Source of the DNA: Rhizopus sp. PT2906
Lineage: Eukaryota > Mucoromycota > Mucoromycetes > Mucorales > Rhizopodaceae
Direction of reading: 5' to 3'
DNA length: 64,000 nucleotides
Assembly: GCA_025529335.1 (NCBI GenBank)
Contig: JAMYHX010000185.1
Span: 1 to 64,000 of the forward strand
The notes under the pieces were generated by a model. The model made no database searches. It saw only the letters and a program-made list of their open reading frames with translations, and was not told the DNA's origin. The position numbers and the translations under genes were made by a program. Every line of letters begins with the position of its first letter. Positions within the stretch are counted from its first letter, which is position 1. Of this stretch, positions 53,601-64,000 are shown one piece after another.

Positions 53601-54040
53601 AAAAGGCTATTAAGTCGACAACTTGTGAATTACATTCTTTATTAAATTAGACGCGTGTTCGTTTTATAGGGAGAGAGAATCTATGGCTGCTGTTTATATT
53701 AACCTCGTCAATGTGAATATTTATCAATGTTGTCAGTACTCTTATTCTCATCAGATACGATAGAGGGACGCAAAGTGGAATGTATGCTCTACTGTGGGAT
53801 TATACTCGAGTTATTTAATGATTATCTTATCAAACACGTCAAGAACTCTTAAGCAAGCATCCTATTTTCAATGTCCAATGGAGAAGTGGTATTTTATTTG
53901 AGTCACAGGCTGCCACAATTATGCTGGGTGACAGATTTGTGACCCAGCCAAAAGTTCGCTAAAATACCTTCATTGTATTTTCGCGTATGCGTAGTGTTTC
54001 CCTAAAAAATCACCCTCTTTTTCTTTTCAGATAAAAAATA
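53601..54040. other. Spacer upstream of the phosducin-like gene
   Basis: Nothing coding is recognised. The last 40 bp are pyrimidine-rich and end in a TTTTCAG stretch just before the ATG of the next gene, so a 5'-UTR intron is possible. Confidence 0.45.
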
Positions 54041-54956
54041 ATGGACGACCCGAATGCTGACACAGAATGGTAACTCGTAAGAAAGAGTATTGTGTGCTTT
54101 TATTAATGTCAATAGGAACGACATCTTGCGTGCAAAAGGCATTCTTCCTCCTAAAGATGAGAAAAGAGAAGATGAATTGGAAGATGAATTTGTTGATTTG
54201 TTAAAGGCACGAGAAGCTGAAAAAAATAGTCTTGAAAATAAGGATCTTGATGAACTTGATGAACTTGAAGATCTCGAAGATGATAGAATCTTGCTTGAAT
54301 ACAGGTTAATGAACAAAATAAGATTAATCATTACTATATTTACACATTGATTAGACAAAAGCGAATGATGGAAATGCAAGCAATGGCAGCAAAAGAAAAG
54401 TATGGACAAGTAACAGAAATATCAAAGCCTGATTTTGTAAGAGAAGTAACAGAAGCAAGCAAGGATTGCCATGTTGTAGTTCACCTGTATAAAGATTAGT
54501 AAGTGTTTCAATGCATATATATCTTTACTCATGTTTATATAGTATTCCTGCTTGTAAATTGATGAACCGTTGCTTAACTGAACTTGCCTCACAGTTCAGG
54601 GCAACTAAATTTGTGAAAATTGTTAGTGATCAATGTATACCCAATTTTCCTGACCACAATGTTCCTACTTTATTGATCTATGGCCAAAGCGATCTCAAGG
54701 CAAATTTGGCAGGTGCCATTCAATTTGGTGGCATGAAAATGACAAGCAAAAGTAAGTTTTGAAATATGCTTATACTATTGATTAACTTTCTATGTTAGGT
54801 CTTCGTTCTATTTTATCAAAATATGGCGCTGTTCCTGCAGAACAAGTTCAAGAAGAACAAGATAATAAGCCAAAACGCTCTATCTATCAATCAAAGGCTA
54901 CAGCTGCGCTTAGTAGCGATGAAGAAAGTGAAGATGAGGACAGAGGCTATTACTAA
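54041..54956 (+). CDS. Phosducin-like protein Plp2/PDCL3
   Basis: Five exons: 54041-54069, 54116-54304, 54355-54498, 54543-54751 and 54799-54956, giving 242 residues. Plp2 assists the CCT chaperonin in folding actin and tubulin. The start DPNADTEWNDILRAKGILPP is the family signature. Helical acidic region DELDELEDLEDDRILLEYR and KRMMEMQAM follow, then the thioredoxin-like domain: VTEASKDCHVVVHLYKD, PACKLMNRCLTELASQF, TKFVKIVSDQCIPNFPDHNV and PTLLIYGQSDLKANLAGA. The tail is Ser/Glu-rich (SSDEESEDEDRGYY), a likely CK2 target. The first exon is only 29 nt. Firm. Confidence 0.94.
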
Positions 54957-55051
54957 TAATAATAATAATAATAATAAAGTGTAAAAATGACACGGTATTT
55001 TGGTTAAAATTATTGTTCTCTCTTTTTTCTCTACTTTTATCAAATACATTC

Positions 55052-58000
55052 ATGAGCTTCAAAAAACACAATTCTTATGGAGCAGCAAGTCATCACAACA
55101 GGAATGGACAAAGAGGTTCCAACAGAGAAAGACACCCAAGACAGAGATCAAGTTATGGTAAATATAATAAAGCAACATTATACAATACTTATCATAAACA
55201 GAACAAGATACCACTGACTCACGAGCAATTCAAATACTACGACGTATTCTAAATGATGACGACGATGCCAATTTTACACACAGAATCAATAATACAACTC
55301 AACTCATCAAACTATTGGAAGAATCCCGTAATGCTTCGACTGTAAACACGCTTCAATTTCGTCAAGAACAAATGAAATTGCTTGATATCTGTATTCACGA
55401 TGAAAGATTGAGACGTATGATTGAAATGCCTAAAGCTCCTTCTTCAATGAAGCAAATGCTCGTGAAAGTTGTATCTGGTTTAGCCTGTTATACCCGCTTA
55501 GATCTTGCTCTAAGTTGGATCTTTGACAGATTAAGTGTCTGGCCCGACTTGGATAGATCTTTAGCTGATATCAAGAAAGACCATGAATGGAAGAAATGGT
55601 TACTTTGTCTATTGAATCAAGTATTGTATATATAAATATATATAAACTTAACATATACTCAATCATGCGGATAGGTGCTTTTGGATTCAGCAGCAGATCA
55701 ATACACGTATCGCCAAACAATGGAAATGTCACCGACTATACTGGAAGGAGTCTTATCCTTTCTGGATTCAATGGAATCATTTGAATATCTACCGACTATC
55801 ATTGATATATTGATCGTATTTTCCAATCAATACCCTGACTTATTTGCTCAGCGCTTTACTGTAAGTTATTCTTTCTTTTGGTCTACTGAATACACATACT
55901 TTTGTTATTAGGATATAGTCGACTTGTTAGTAGGATGGAATATGGACGCATCAGTACCTGATTCAAAAAAGTCAATTATTATATCCAGCTTTAGCAAGTT
56001 TGATCGCTTTTGGATGAACGATTTAGCTTTTATCATGGAACTTCTCAATCATTTATTAACAGATGTCGAAAGCGCCATAGGTGATTTACGATCACTTTAT
56101 AGAAAAGATATGAAAGAATATAAGCAAAGATGGGATAGCTGCATGAACATATTCAGGTAATGAGATATAGATTTACAAGAACAAGACTTTAATGGGATTA
56201 TACTTAGTTGCTATTATAATGTTCTGAAAGCTGTCATTTCATGCGCTTCATCATACCAAGTTTACAGTGACAAAAACATAATAGAATCCCCGCTTGATCT
56301 TTTACTTCCAAAGACGCTGCATGTTGTTACAGACGCACTATCTTTATTACCGGATATTCATTGGATTGAAATGTGTAAGCTATTGTTTGTCTACATTGTT
56401 TGACTGTATTGATCGACTATTATTATTATAGCTAGAAACATCCTTTTACTGTTTATATCATCGAATCCTATAAAGTATCGTCGATATCAATATCAAATAT
56501 ATCTTTATCTTGGAGAACAAACCGAGTTGGAATCTTCCGCTGATCCCTTAAAGTATATCGAAGTGTTGATGAAGGTAAGCAGTGATGGCCAAGAAAGATC
56601 GTATTAACATGAACTAGTTTTTTGATTTATGGAAATTGGATATCGATAAAGATATCCTTCATAGAATGTTGGATGTCAATATTTCACCCTTGCTTGCATT
56701 ACGACAAAAGCATCCAGAAAACAAGAAATTGAAAATTCTTGTTCTTGTTTTACTTCGATCATTGCTTAGAGCAAGAACGTCCGCTGAATCTAGAGCGAGT
56801 ATCAATCAGAAACTGATCGAACATTTTGAAAAGCAAAAGCTGGCAATGAAAAAACTATCCATGTATGATGAGAGCCTAAAGCCGTTCTCGAGTACAACTG
56901 CCTTGCTTGAGCGTAATCATTATGATGTTAGTCACAAGAATGTGGATGTAGAGAGCACTATACCTGGCACAATAGCAGATATACAGCTCTTTGGTTACCT
57001 TTTGTTAGATATAGCACGCATCTGGCCAGAGTATTCTTTTAAAAACTTGCTAGTTTCAGCAGACATGCTCTGTATGGCTTGGGCTTTTGATCGTTGCGAT
57101 ATTTTTGTCTTTATGCTAAGGATGTTGTTTGATTACTGGTCAAGGTACAAAATTGATATCTATTGTTTCATTATACTAACATTCATCTTTAAGCACACGT
57201 TTTATGCTAAACGATGAGAATGGATTCGATATTATGTGCTGCATTGTATCTGATGCAATGAACAATTGGATCAAACTAACATTAGAATCACGTCGACTAT
57301 TATGCGATCTTGCTCAAGGCATATTGACGACTGTATGTAACATGGAGATTATTCAATTTGATCCAACAAGCCATCTGAAGCCAATTATCCATGGATTTAT
57401 TTCTGCAACTAGTAAGCTAATCTATATATCCATTCACTTTTCTTATTCTATACTGTTGATTATAGACATTGAAAGGAATAAGGTTGTAAAAGAAAGTATG
57501 CTGAATGTCATCACATATTACTGCCAACTCTGTGGGTCTGCAGACATGGTCGATCCTATTTTACGTCTCATACAAATAAGGTACTTTACTAGAGACATTA
57601 GATGATAAATTTTACGAGCCTTGAAATAGTATAAATGATCCTTATTTGAAGATCCAAGATGCAAGTAAAGACCTAGTCACTTCGCTTAATCCGTTCTTGA
57701 TATCACAAATATCAAACGTGGAAGATAATACTTTATTATCCATCCAGAATGCCATCATGGCCACACCACACACGGGCACTTTTCGTCCAGTACACTATGA
57801 AATTGTTATGAAGCATTTGGGAATGGGAAAGCATTTGGTTGGGACTAATGATACAGCTATTGTGGATCAAGCATCTACTACTGAATGGGCCAGAAGACTG
57901 TTGCATCACTGTGATGCTATTGGTAACTTAAAAAACACCTTTTTGTTCTCGGAGCTCTGTGAAGGTAAAAAAGAAACAAAGGCTTTTGATACCCTTGATG

Positions 58001-58167
58001 CTTATGTATGTTTGTTAGACATATCAAAGAGTGAAATAGTTCACCTGATGAATAACCATGAGACAGTACTATACTATTGGGCCATGTGGGAATCAGCTAG
58101 GTACTGTATATTATCACGTTTGCGCACACCTTTTGGAAATCCTCAACAGGTACAAACTATATGCATA

Positions 58168-58201
<34 letters not shown>

Positions 58202-61200
58202 ATTACTGAATGTATACACATTAGACATTGGCTGCGTTTGAACGAACGTTGAATTCGCTTATAACAGATGCAACAGAACTGTAAGTCTAGCCTACAATGA
58301 TCACAGAAAGTTAATTGTTTTTGGGAATAGAGATTCAAACAAAAGTACCTCCCTGCAGTACATTCTATTATTACTTGATCGATTGGAACTTCAAATATCT
58401 AATGCTACCGATGGATGCGCTACGGGAACCTTACCAGCTGTGCCTCGCCCAAGTCTCGTGTTTTTCAGGACAAACAAAAAGACTTGCAAGGACTATTTCT
58501 CACGTATTAGACCCATGATGATCAACGGTGCTAAACTTGTAAGAAACGAGCATTTGCTAATTGTTCACATCATCAAGGTAACTCTCTCCATGTTGCTTCA
58601 GCTTTTACTTAAACTATTAAATAGACTCTAAAAGAAATGGAATCTACCATACCTGTTAATCCTATACCTTGGTTCAAGGAAGTGAATGAATATCTGCGTG
58701 ATTTAGTAGAAGTTTGTATTAGGAAAAAGTATACAGATATGATCAATGGTCTTCAGTCGTGGTACAAGAAAGTGATCAGGAAGGCATGCCAAATATCTGG
58801 CGAATTTAAGGAAAATTGGATTTTTGAAGGATGCATTGGACCACTGCAAAAAAGATCTGACATGGCCAACAACTCAACAGTAGGATCATGGTTTCAGGTG
58901 GCTGCTTATTTCGCATATGTAATATCGCACTGAGAATTGATAATATAGAGCCTAACACGAGTTATAGGGACGTGATGAACAGGCGATAAAGTCCTTGTCT
59001 CAACTAAAAGCAATTGTTGCAACCGACGATTATGGAATTATAGGGATGCTTAATCGCCAGGTACCCTAATTTTATATTAAAAATATCACTTACTTACATT
59101 GTATTAGGCTATTGATTTCTACACTTGCCTAGAAGATTACGACTCTATCAGTGCTCTACTTGCTTCTGATCCTATGGTCGCTGATGACTATATATGCCAA
59201 TCCTTATGTGCCTTTAACTCTGGAGAAAACATAGTAAAAGATCAACAGAAGGCGTTCTATGACATGCAGGAATATGTAAAAACTGCTCCCCTAGAAACTT
59301 GTATAGAGCTCAGCCGTTTAGACACGTTTAGGCACTGGCTTATTCCCAATCTTGATCAAAATGATGAAATTACTATGCGATTGACTGGCAAAATGCTTAA
59401 TGCTGTCAAAGGTGGTATATCCTCAAATATTACTAATTTGATGGAATTACAGCTATTGTACACAGGCTGGGAACATTTAGTTGCTAGTGCAAGGGATTGG
59501 TACAAGTTGGAAACTGAAAATACAACTTGTCCTGTTTATGAGACCAAACGCTGGGCTCATCTTTCTACATTCTTTGAAAGTTTGTACAACCTGAACGAAG
59601 GGGAGCACGCCAATCCAACCGTTACTCAATACCTGGGTTCTATTCAACTGCATACTGCAAAGATTGCACGTAAATACAACAACATATCACTTGCCGAAAA
59701 ACTTATAGAGAAGGCTGCTCAATTTCCAAGTACAAAATACAACGCTCTTTATGAACGAGCCAAGATTCAGTTTAACCAATTTGAGTACGCGCAAGCTATG
59801 GATACCCTCAACGGCATCTTATCGCACATTGTTTCTGCGCCTGAACATAAGGAGCTGAAAAGCAAGACGTACCGAAATATTGCTCGTTACCTAAAGAGTA
59901 GTCCTGAAGATAAAGTGTCTGGTCTGTTAGGAAAGCTTAATTCTAACCTTGTGAAACGTACTGCAACCGAACTGCAGTCTTCTGTAGAGGCAAGTATCGA
60001 TTATGCTCTTGAAAAATCAATTGAAACAGACACTGTTGATGGAAGGCCGTGGTTCGAGTATGCAACACATCACTACAAGCAGGGTTGGCGTATTTTAGAT
60101 GAATTAACTCATTCAGAATCTACAATGACCATTGTTGTATGGGCAAAGAATCAAATTCAAGCTAATTTGCAAAGTGCAGATCAAACAGTAGATGCAAAGC
60201 AGACAGAGCAGGTAAATGGAAGAGAAAATAGTGTTTATTTCTATACTCATTCGTCCACAGATGATCATCGATTTACTATTGAAATACTCTTCATCTACTG
60301 GAAGCAGCAGCATTTCATCTAGTCAATCGTTTATGAGCAACTTACGTCAGTTGGTTCCATTCTTAAAACCTGATAATGAAACTTCAATTGTGACCACTTT
60401 GGAGAAGCTACAAAAGATAATAATTGACAAGTTTCAAGCATCTGCTCAAGCTTACTTTCGTTATCTTTCACTGGATATACACATACCACATGTAATTTAG
60501 GTTCATGATCAATGATTTAGTAAAAATAACCTTATTATATATAGCACGATGAGATGTCAAATACCTCCATGGTCACAACAGCAACCCTTAGACTCTTGCG
60601 AATTCTTTCAAAGTATGGCACAGCACTGCAATCTGTCTATCAAGAATATAGCGATACTGTCCGTATAGACCTTTGGAAACGCGTCACTCCTCAACTCTTT
60701 GCCCAATTGAACCATCCTAATGAGTTTGTACGGCAAATGATCACAAAGCTCATTTGCCGCATATGTGATGAGTACCCTCGAGATGTGATCTATGATGTGA
60801 TTGTCAGTTCAAGTTCGTCCAAGACAAACCGTGATACGAAGCAGATGTTAAATAAGATTGCCAATCGAATGATGGAACACAATGAACTTCTTTGGGTATC
60901 TACAAGTCGTATGGCAGAAGAGATCCAAAAGATGACCATCTTGGTAGAAGAAGACATGATGAATACGATTGGAGACCTGCAGTTTGAAGTGATGCGACAG
61001 TTTAATGAGCTGGACAAGGAGATTGTCCGATTGGACAAGTCAGTGTCAGATGAAGCCAAGAAAGAAAAGACGTTTTTTGAACTGTATTGTAATCTTATGA
61101 AGCCAATCATATCTACTATCGATAGATTTATCAAGTCAATTCATGGATTTGAAATAAGTGAACGATTAACGCCTCATCAGCAATGGTTCGTCAAAACATA

Positions 61201-63464
61201 CGGAAAAGATATACAAGAAGCATTTAATTTGCTTCAAAAGCCAAAGGGTATTAAAGAATATCGTCAAGGATGGGAATGCTTCCAACAGGTAATAATAAAT
61301 AATGAGGAAGCATCGTACGAGTACTGAACTGCTCTATCAATAGCTACATCGCTCGCTGATGGAAGAAACACACAAGGTGCGCATACTTGAACTTGCTCAT
61401 GTTTCCCCTTACCTGCATAACTTGAAGAGCACATCCATTGGGATGCCTGGCTATCATAACCTTGATTCCAGTTGTTTTATCGAATCATTTAGTTCTAGTG
61501 TTGTCATTCTTCCTACCAAGACTAAACCAAAGAAACTAGACTTTAAGGGGTCCGATGGCAAAAAGTATTCTTATTTATTCAAGGGCCATGAAGATCTTCA
61601 TCTTGATGAACGTATCATGCAACTGCTTACCACAACGAATGGATTACTGAGTGAAAATGAAAGAACTGCTTTGCGAGGTATGAGGGCTAGAACATATGCT
61701 GTTATTCCATTGGGCGATCGGTCGGGTATGATTCAATGGGTAGACGAAGCAACCCCACTGTATGCATTATTTAAGAAATGGCAAAAGAGAGAATCAGCTG
61801 CTCACATCATGTTGAACAATGATAAGCCAAACGAGGCTGTCCTTCATGCCCTTTCTCTGCGTCCGACCGAATGTTTTGCTAATAAGGTGTATTCAGCACT
61901 AAAAGCAGCAGGACTACGTGTTTCCAGCAATCGAAAGCATTGGCCTAAACATATCTTGAAGAAAGTATATCTCGAATTACTCAAGGAGACGCCCGAAGAT
62001 CTGCTAGAGAAAGAATTTTATTATTCAAGCTCAAATGCTGAAGAATGGATTAACAAGACGACGTCCTTTGCAAGATCTCTAGCTGTCACATCCATGATTG
62101 GTTATATCATTGGCTTGGGTGACAGACATCTGGACAATATGCTGGTTGATTTTAGATCAGGCGAAATGATCCATATCGATTACAATGTATGTTTTGAGAA
62201 AGGTCGTCGGCTTCGTGTGCCCGAGTTGGTGCCATACCGCTTAACTCAGAACTTGCATGCAGCGCTTGGAATTACTGGTGTTGATGGTCCCTTTAGAACA
62301 GCAGCAGAAGAGACACTCTGTGTGCTTCGAAAGCACAAGGAAGTGCTTATCACTCTTCTTGACGCATTCGTATACGATCCTTTGGTCGACTGGGAATATG
62401 AAGCTGAGGAAGTGGGTCACCGACAGATGAAAGAGCTACAACGAGGACTTGGTCTTATAGCCGCTCATATCAACAGACAACAAACTCAACTGGAACAAGA
62501 GCATCAGACAGTTGTACGCAATATGGCGGCCCTTGAAGAAAGCTTGGACCGATGGCATCTGTTTGGTAGTGAATATATGAATGAAGAAGAAGCCGATGAG
62601 GAAGGAGATGAAGAGGCGGAGGAGGATAGCGATTCAGAAGGTGATGATCATCAGCCAGAAAATGATCCTCATCACTCTGAAAACGAAGCTACGGTTTACA
62701 GAGTTCCCATGTATGTGCTTAACAAAGTAAAAGACCGAATTTTGTGTGTCAAGTCGGTTGTCAGTAGATCACGCTCTCCTTTGGAAGGCATTTTGCCCTT
62801 ATTGGAGTCTATCATCATCATCGAGACAGATGATGATAACGAACTACGACCTGCTCAAAAAGCTGCCAAGGTAAAAAAGAATGCATTATGCGTGCATCTC
62901 TAACATTGTGTTTGTGTAGAGTGTACTTGATACGCTGATAGCAATGGAATGTCAATTAAAGAAGTTGGATAAGCAAATTGATTTAAATCAAGGCTACGAA
63001 TCAGAGTGGACATATACTCAATTGAGCGATTTTGTAAGACTGATCAACAAGCTCTATGAGGAATATGCTTCTTCATTAAAAATCCTAGAAGAATTCGGCC
63101 CCGACAATAAAGCAAGCAGTAATATGAATGTTACTACAACTACAGAAGAGTTGAAACCGTCTGGCGAAGTAGCTGATGAAGAAACGGAATATGAAGAGCA
63201 GAATAATGGAACGATTACATCACAACAGAGTAAGTGTGAATGAATAGACAAAAGGAGAGCTTATTAAACGTATAAATAGATAAACCACCAAAGAATACAC
63301 ACGTTGCCAAGCTTATGAAGAGGATTAGATCAAAACTTGAAGGTGTTGATTTTGGCATACAACACAAGATGAGTGTATCAGAACAAGTATCCAAGACAAT
63401 AGAACAAGCGACATCTGTAGATAATCTTTGTTTGATGTATGAAGGATGGACAAGTTGGGTCTAG
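55052..63464 (+). CDS. SMG1: SMG1, PI3K-related kinase of nonsense-mediated mRNA decay
   Basis: Twenty exons: 55052-55157, 55202-55620, 55675-55860, 55912-56156, 56208-56374, 56432-56574, 56618-57144, 57194-57411, 57466-57580, 57630-58149, 58225-58280, 58331-58577, 58625-58918, 58968-59060, 59108-60211, 60261-60491, 60545-61288, 61344-62870, 62920-63229 and 63280-63464. They give 2478 residues, shorter than human SMG1 (about 3660). SMG1 phosphorylates UPF1. HEAT repeats fill the N-terminal part, a FAT-like region about 58.2-60.5 kb, and the kinase lies in exon 18: GLGDRHLDNMLVDF (catalytic loop), HIDYNVCFEKGRRLRVPELV with the SMG1-type DYN instead of DFG, and AFVYDPLVDWEYEA. The FATC tail VDNLCLMYEGWTSWV ends the protein. 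A very acidic segment (encoded 62580-62690) separates kinase from FATC. Confidence 0.95.
58169..58199. repeat. 31-A homopolymer in a SMG1 intron
   Basis: Lies in the intron 58150-58224, between the donor and the TTAG acceptor. It is likely to vary in length between isolates and to cause assembly errors, without affecting the coding sequence. Confidence 0.9.
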
Positions 63465-63542
63465 TGTAACAATTAGACGTGACAAAAGAACAACTCGAGC
63501 GAAAAAAAAAAAAAAAAAAAAAGACAAAGTAGAGAGAAAGAA

Positions 63543-63573
<31 letters not shown>

Positions 63574-64000
63574 GAGAGGGGTTATGTGTCAGTCGTTGAC
63601 TGTCAAGTAAATTATTCGCTGAATGAACTTTGTAATGAAAGATGAATGAAATTTAAACTGAAATTATTTATGCAATAAATATGTTGAACTTTTTAAATTA
63701 AAAGGTCAATATCGTTCCTGAATGTTGAGCCCCAAATGTTACTTATTAAGGTGCTGAATCATATCCAGTAAGGATTACATGTTGTTTGATGAATCGGTTG
63801 TGTTACTTTGCGTATTTTAGAATACTCGAGAATCTTTATGGAAAGAAACAAAAATACTGATGTACGCCCGTAGCGCATGCCTTATACGCCTTACCACAGT
63901 CATGAGAATGAAATGTGGGCTGAAAAAGTACTGGACTGATGGATTCATTTGGTCAATTTATTTTAGTGAAAACGTTTTTAGAGATATATGCCATGGCTTT
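63465..64000. other. Right-edge spacer
   Basis: The 3' flank of SMG1, with an A19 tract (63501-63521) and a GA repeat (63535-63580). The final 400 bp have no recognisable gene; the promoter of a gene beyond the edge is possible. Confidence 0.5.

Noticed and set aside
1..64000. tRNA genes, rRNA genes, CRISPR arrays and bacterial operons
   Set aside because: No convincing B-box plus cloverleaf, rRNA core or regularly spaced repeat array was seen on either strand; a dedicated tRNA scan could still find one.

Overview
The window looks like a stretch of nuclear genome from an early-diverging fungus, most likely a member of the Mucorales (Mucoromycota). The reasons are its compact intron-rich genes (most introns 40-75 bp with GT/AG ends), its AT-rich spacers with long homopolymers and CT/GA tracts, and its gene set: SMG1, a UHRF-type Ubl-PHD-SRA-RING protein and a SCAI protein sit beside ordinary fungal genes such as fungalysin, HUL5, NGL-type nuclease, AIP1 and an Ecl1-like protein. 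All gene models were spliced by hand; every reported junction keeps the reading frame.

Layout. 0.5-3.8 kb: a polytopic membrane protein convergent with AIP1 (actin turnover). 5-7 kb: a secreted fungalysin metallopeptidase. 7.1-9.7 kb: SCAI. 10.5-10.9 kb: a small zinc-binding Ecl1-like gene with a 48-nt first exon. 11.6-14.2 kb: AAGAB/p34 divergent from an NGL/CCR4-type nuclease. 14.2-18.1 kb: UHRF-like protein convergent with a hexokinase. 18.5-19.8 kb: a 1.3-kb element bounded by 193-bp inverted repeats identical by eye. 20-31.2 kb: a minus-strand run of GlcN-6-P deaminase, indoleamine 2,3-dioxygenase, tubulin cofactor C, a glutaredoxin-like protein, a Bin3/MePCE-type RNA methyltransferase and alanine aminotransferase. 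32.2-33.7 kb: a broken TnpB/Fanzor-type nuclease gene next to a SWIM-type fragment. 34-40.5 kb: small mitochondrial genes (Mix14-like, SDH6), a four-helix membrane protein, two small acidic proteins, PPME1 and FEN1. 40.7-42.75 kb: a MITE-like hairpin and a decayed Crypton-type tyrosine recombinase. 42.8-50.2 kb: a complex I subunit, INO80B/Ies2, HUL5, a pseudokinase and a 52-residue protein. 50.2-54 kb: gene-poor, with a decayed gene resembling a repetitive PD-(D/E)XK-like family. 54-63.5 kb: a phosducin-like chaperone cofactor and SMG1 in 20 exons.

Functional threads: cytoskeleton and tubulin/actin folding (AIP1, TBCC, phosducin-like protein), respiratory-chain assembly (Mix14, SDH6, complex I subunit), RNA metabolism (NGL, Bin3, SMG1), chromatin (UHRF-like, INO80B, SCAI), DNA replication (FEN1), and amino-sugar, tryptophan, alanine and hexose metabolism. 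At least five separate mobile-element traces lie in the spacers; none interrupts an intact gene.

The most notable points are the Fanzor/TnpB remnant whose three catalytic motifs survive in three frames, and the UHRF-like SRA domain in which the residues expected to hold 5-methylcytosine appear replaced. No tRNA, rRNA or CRISPR array was found by eye.
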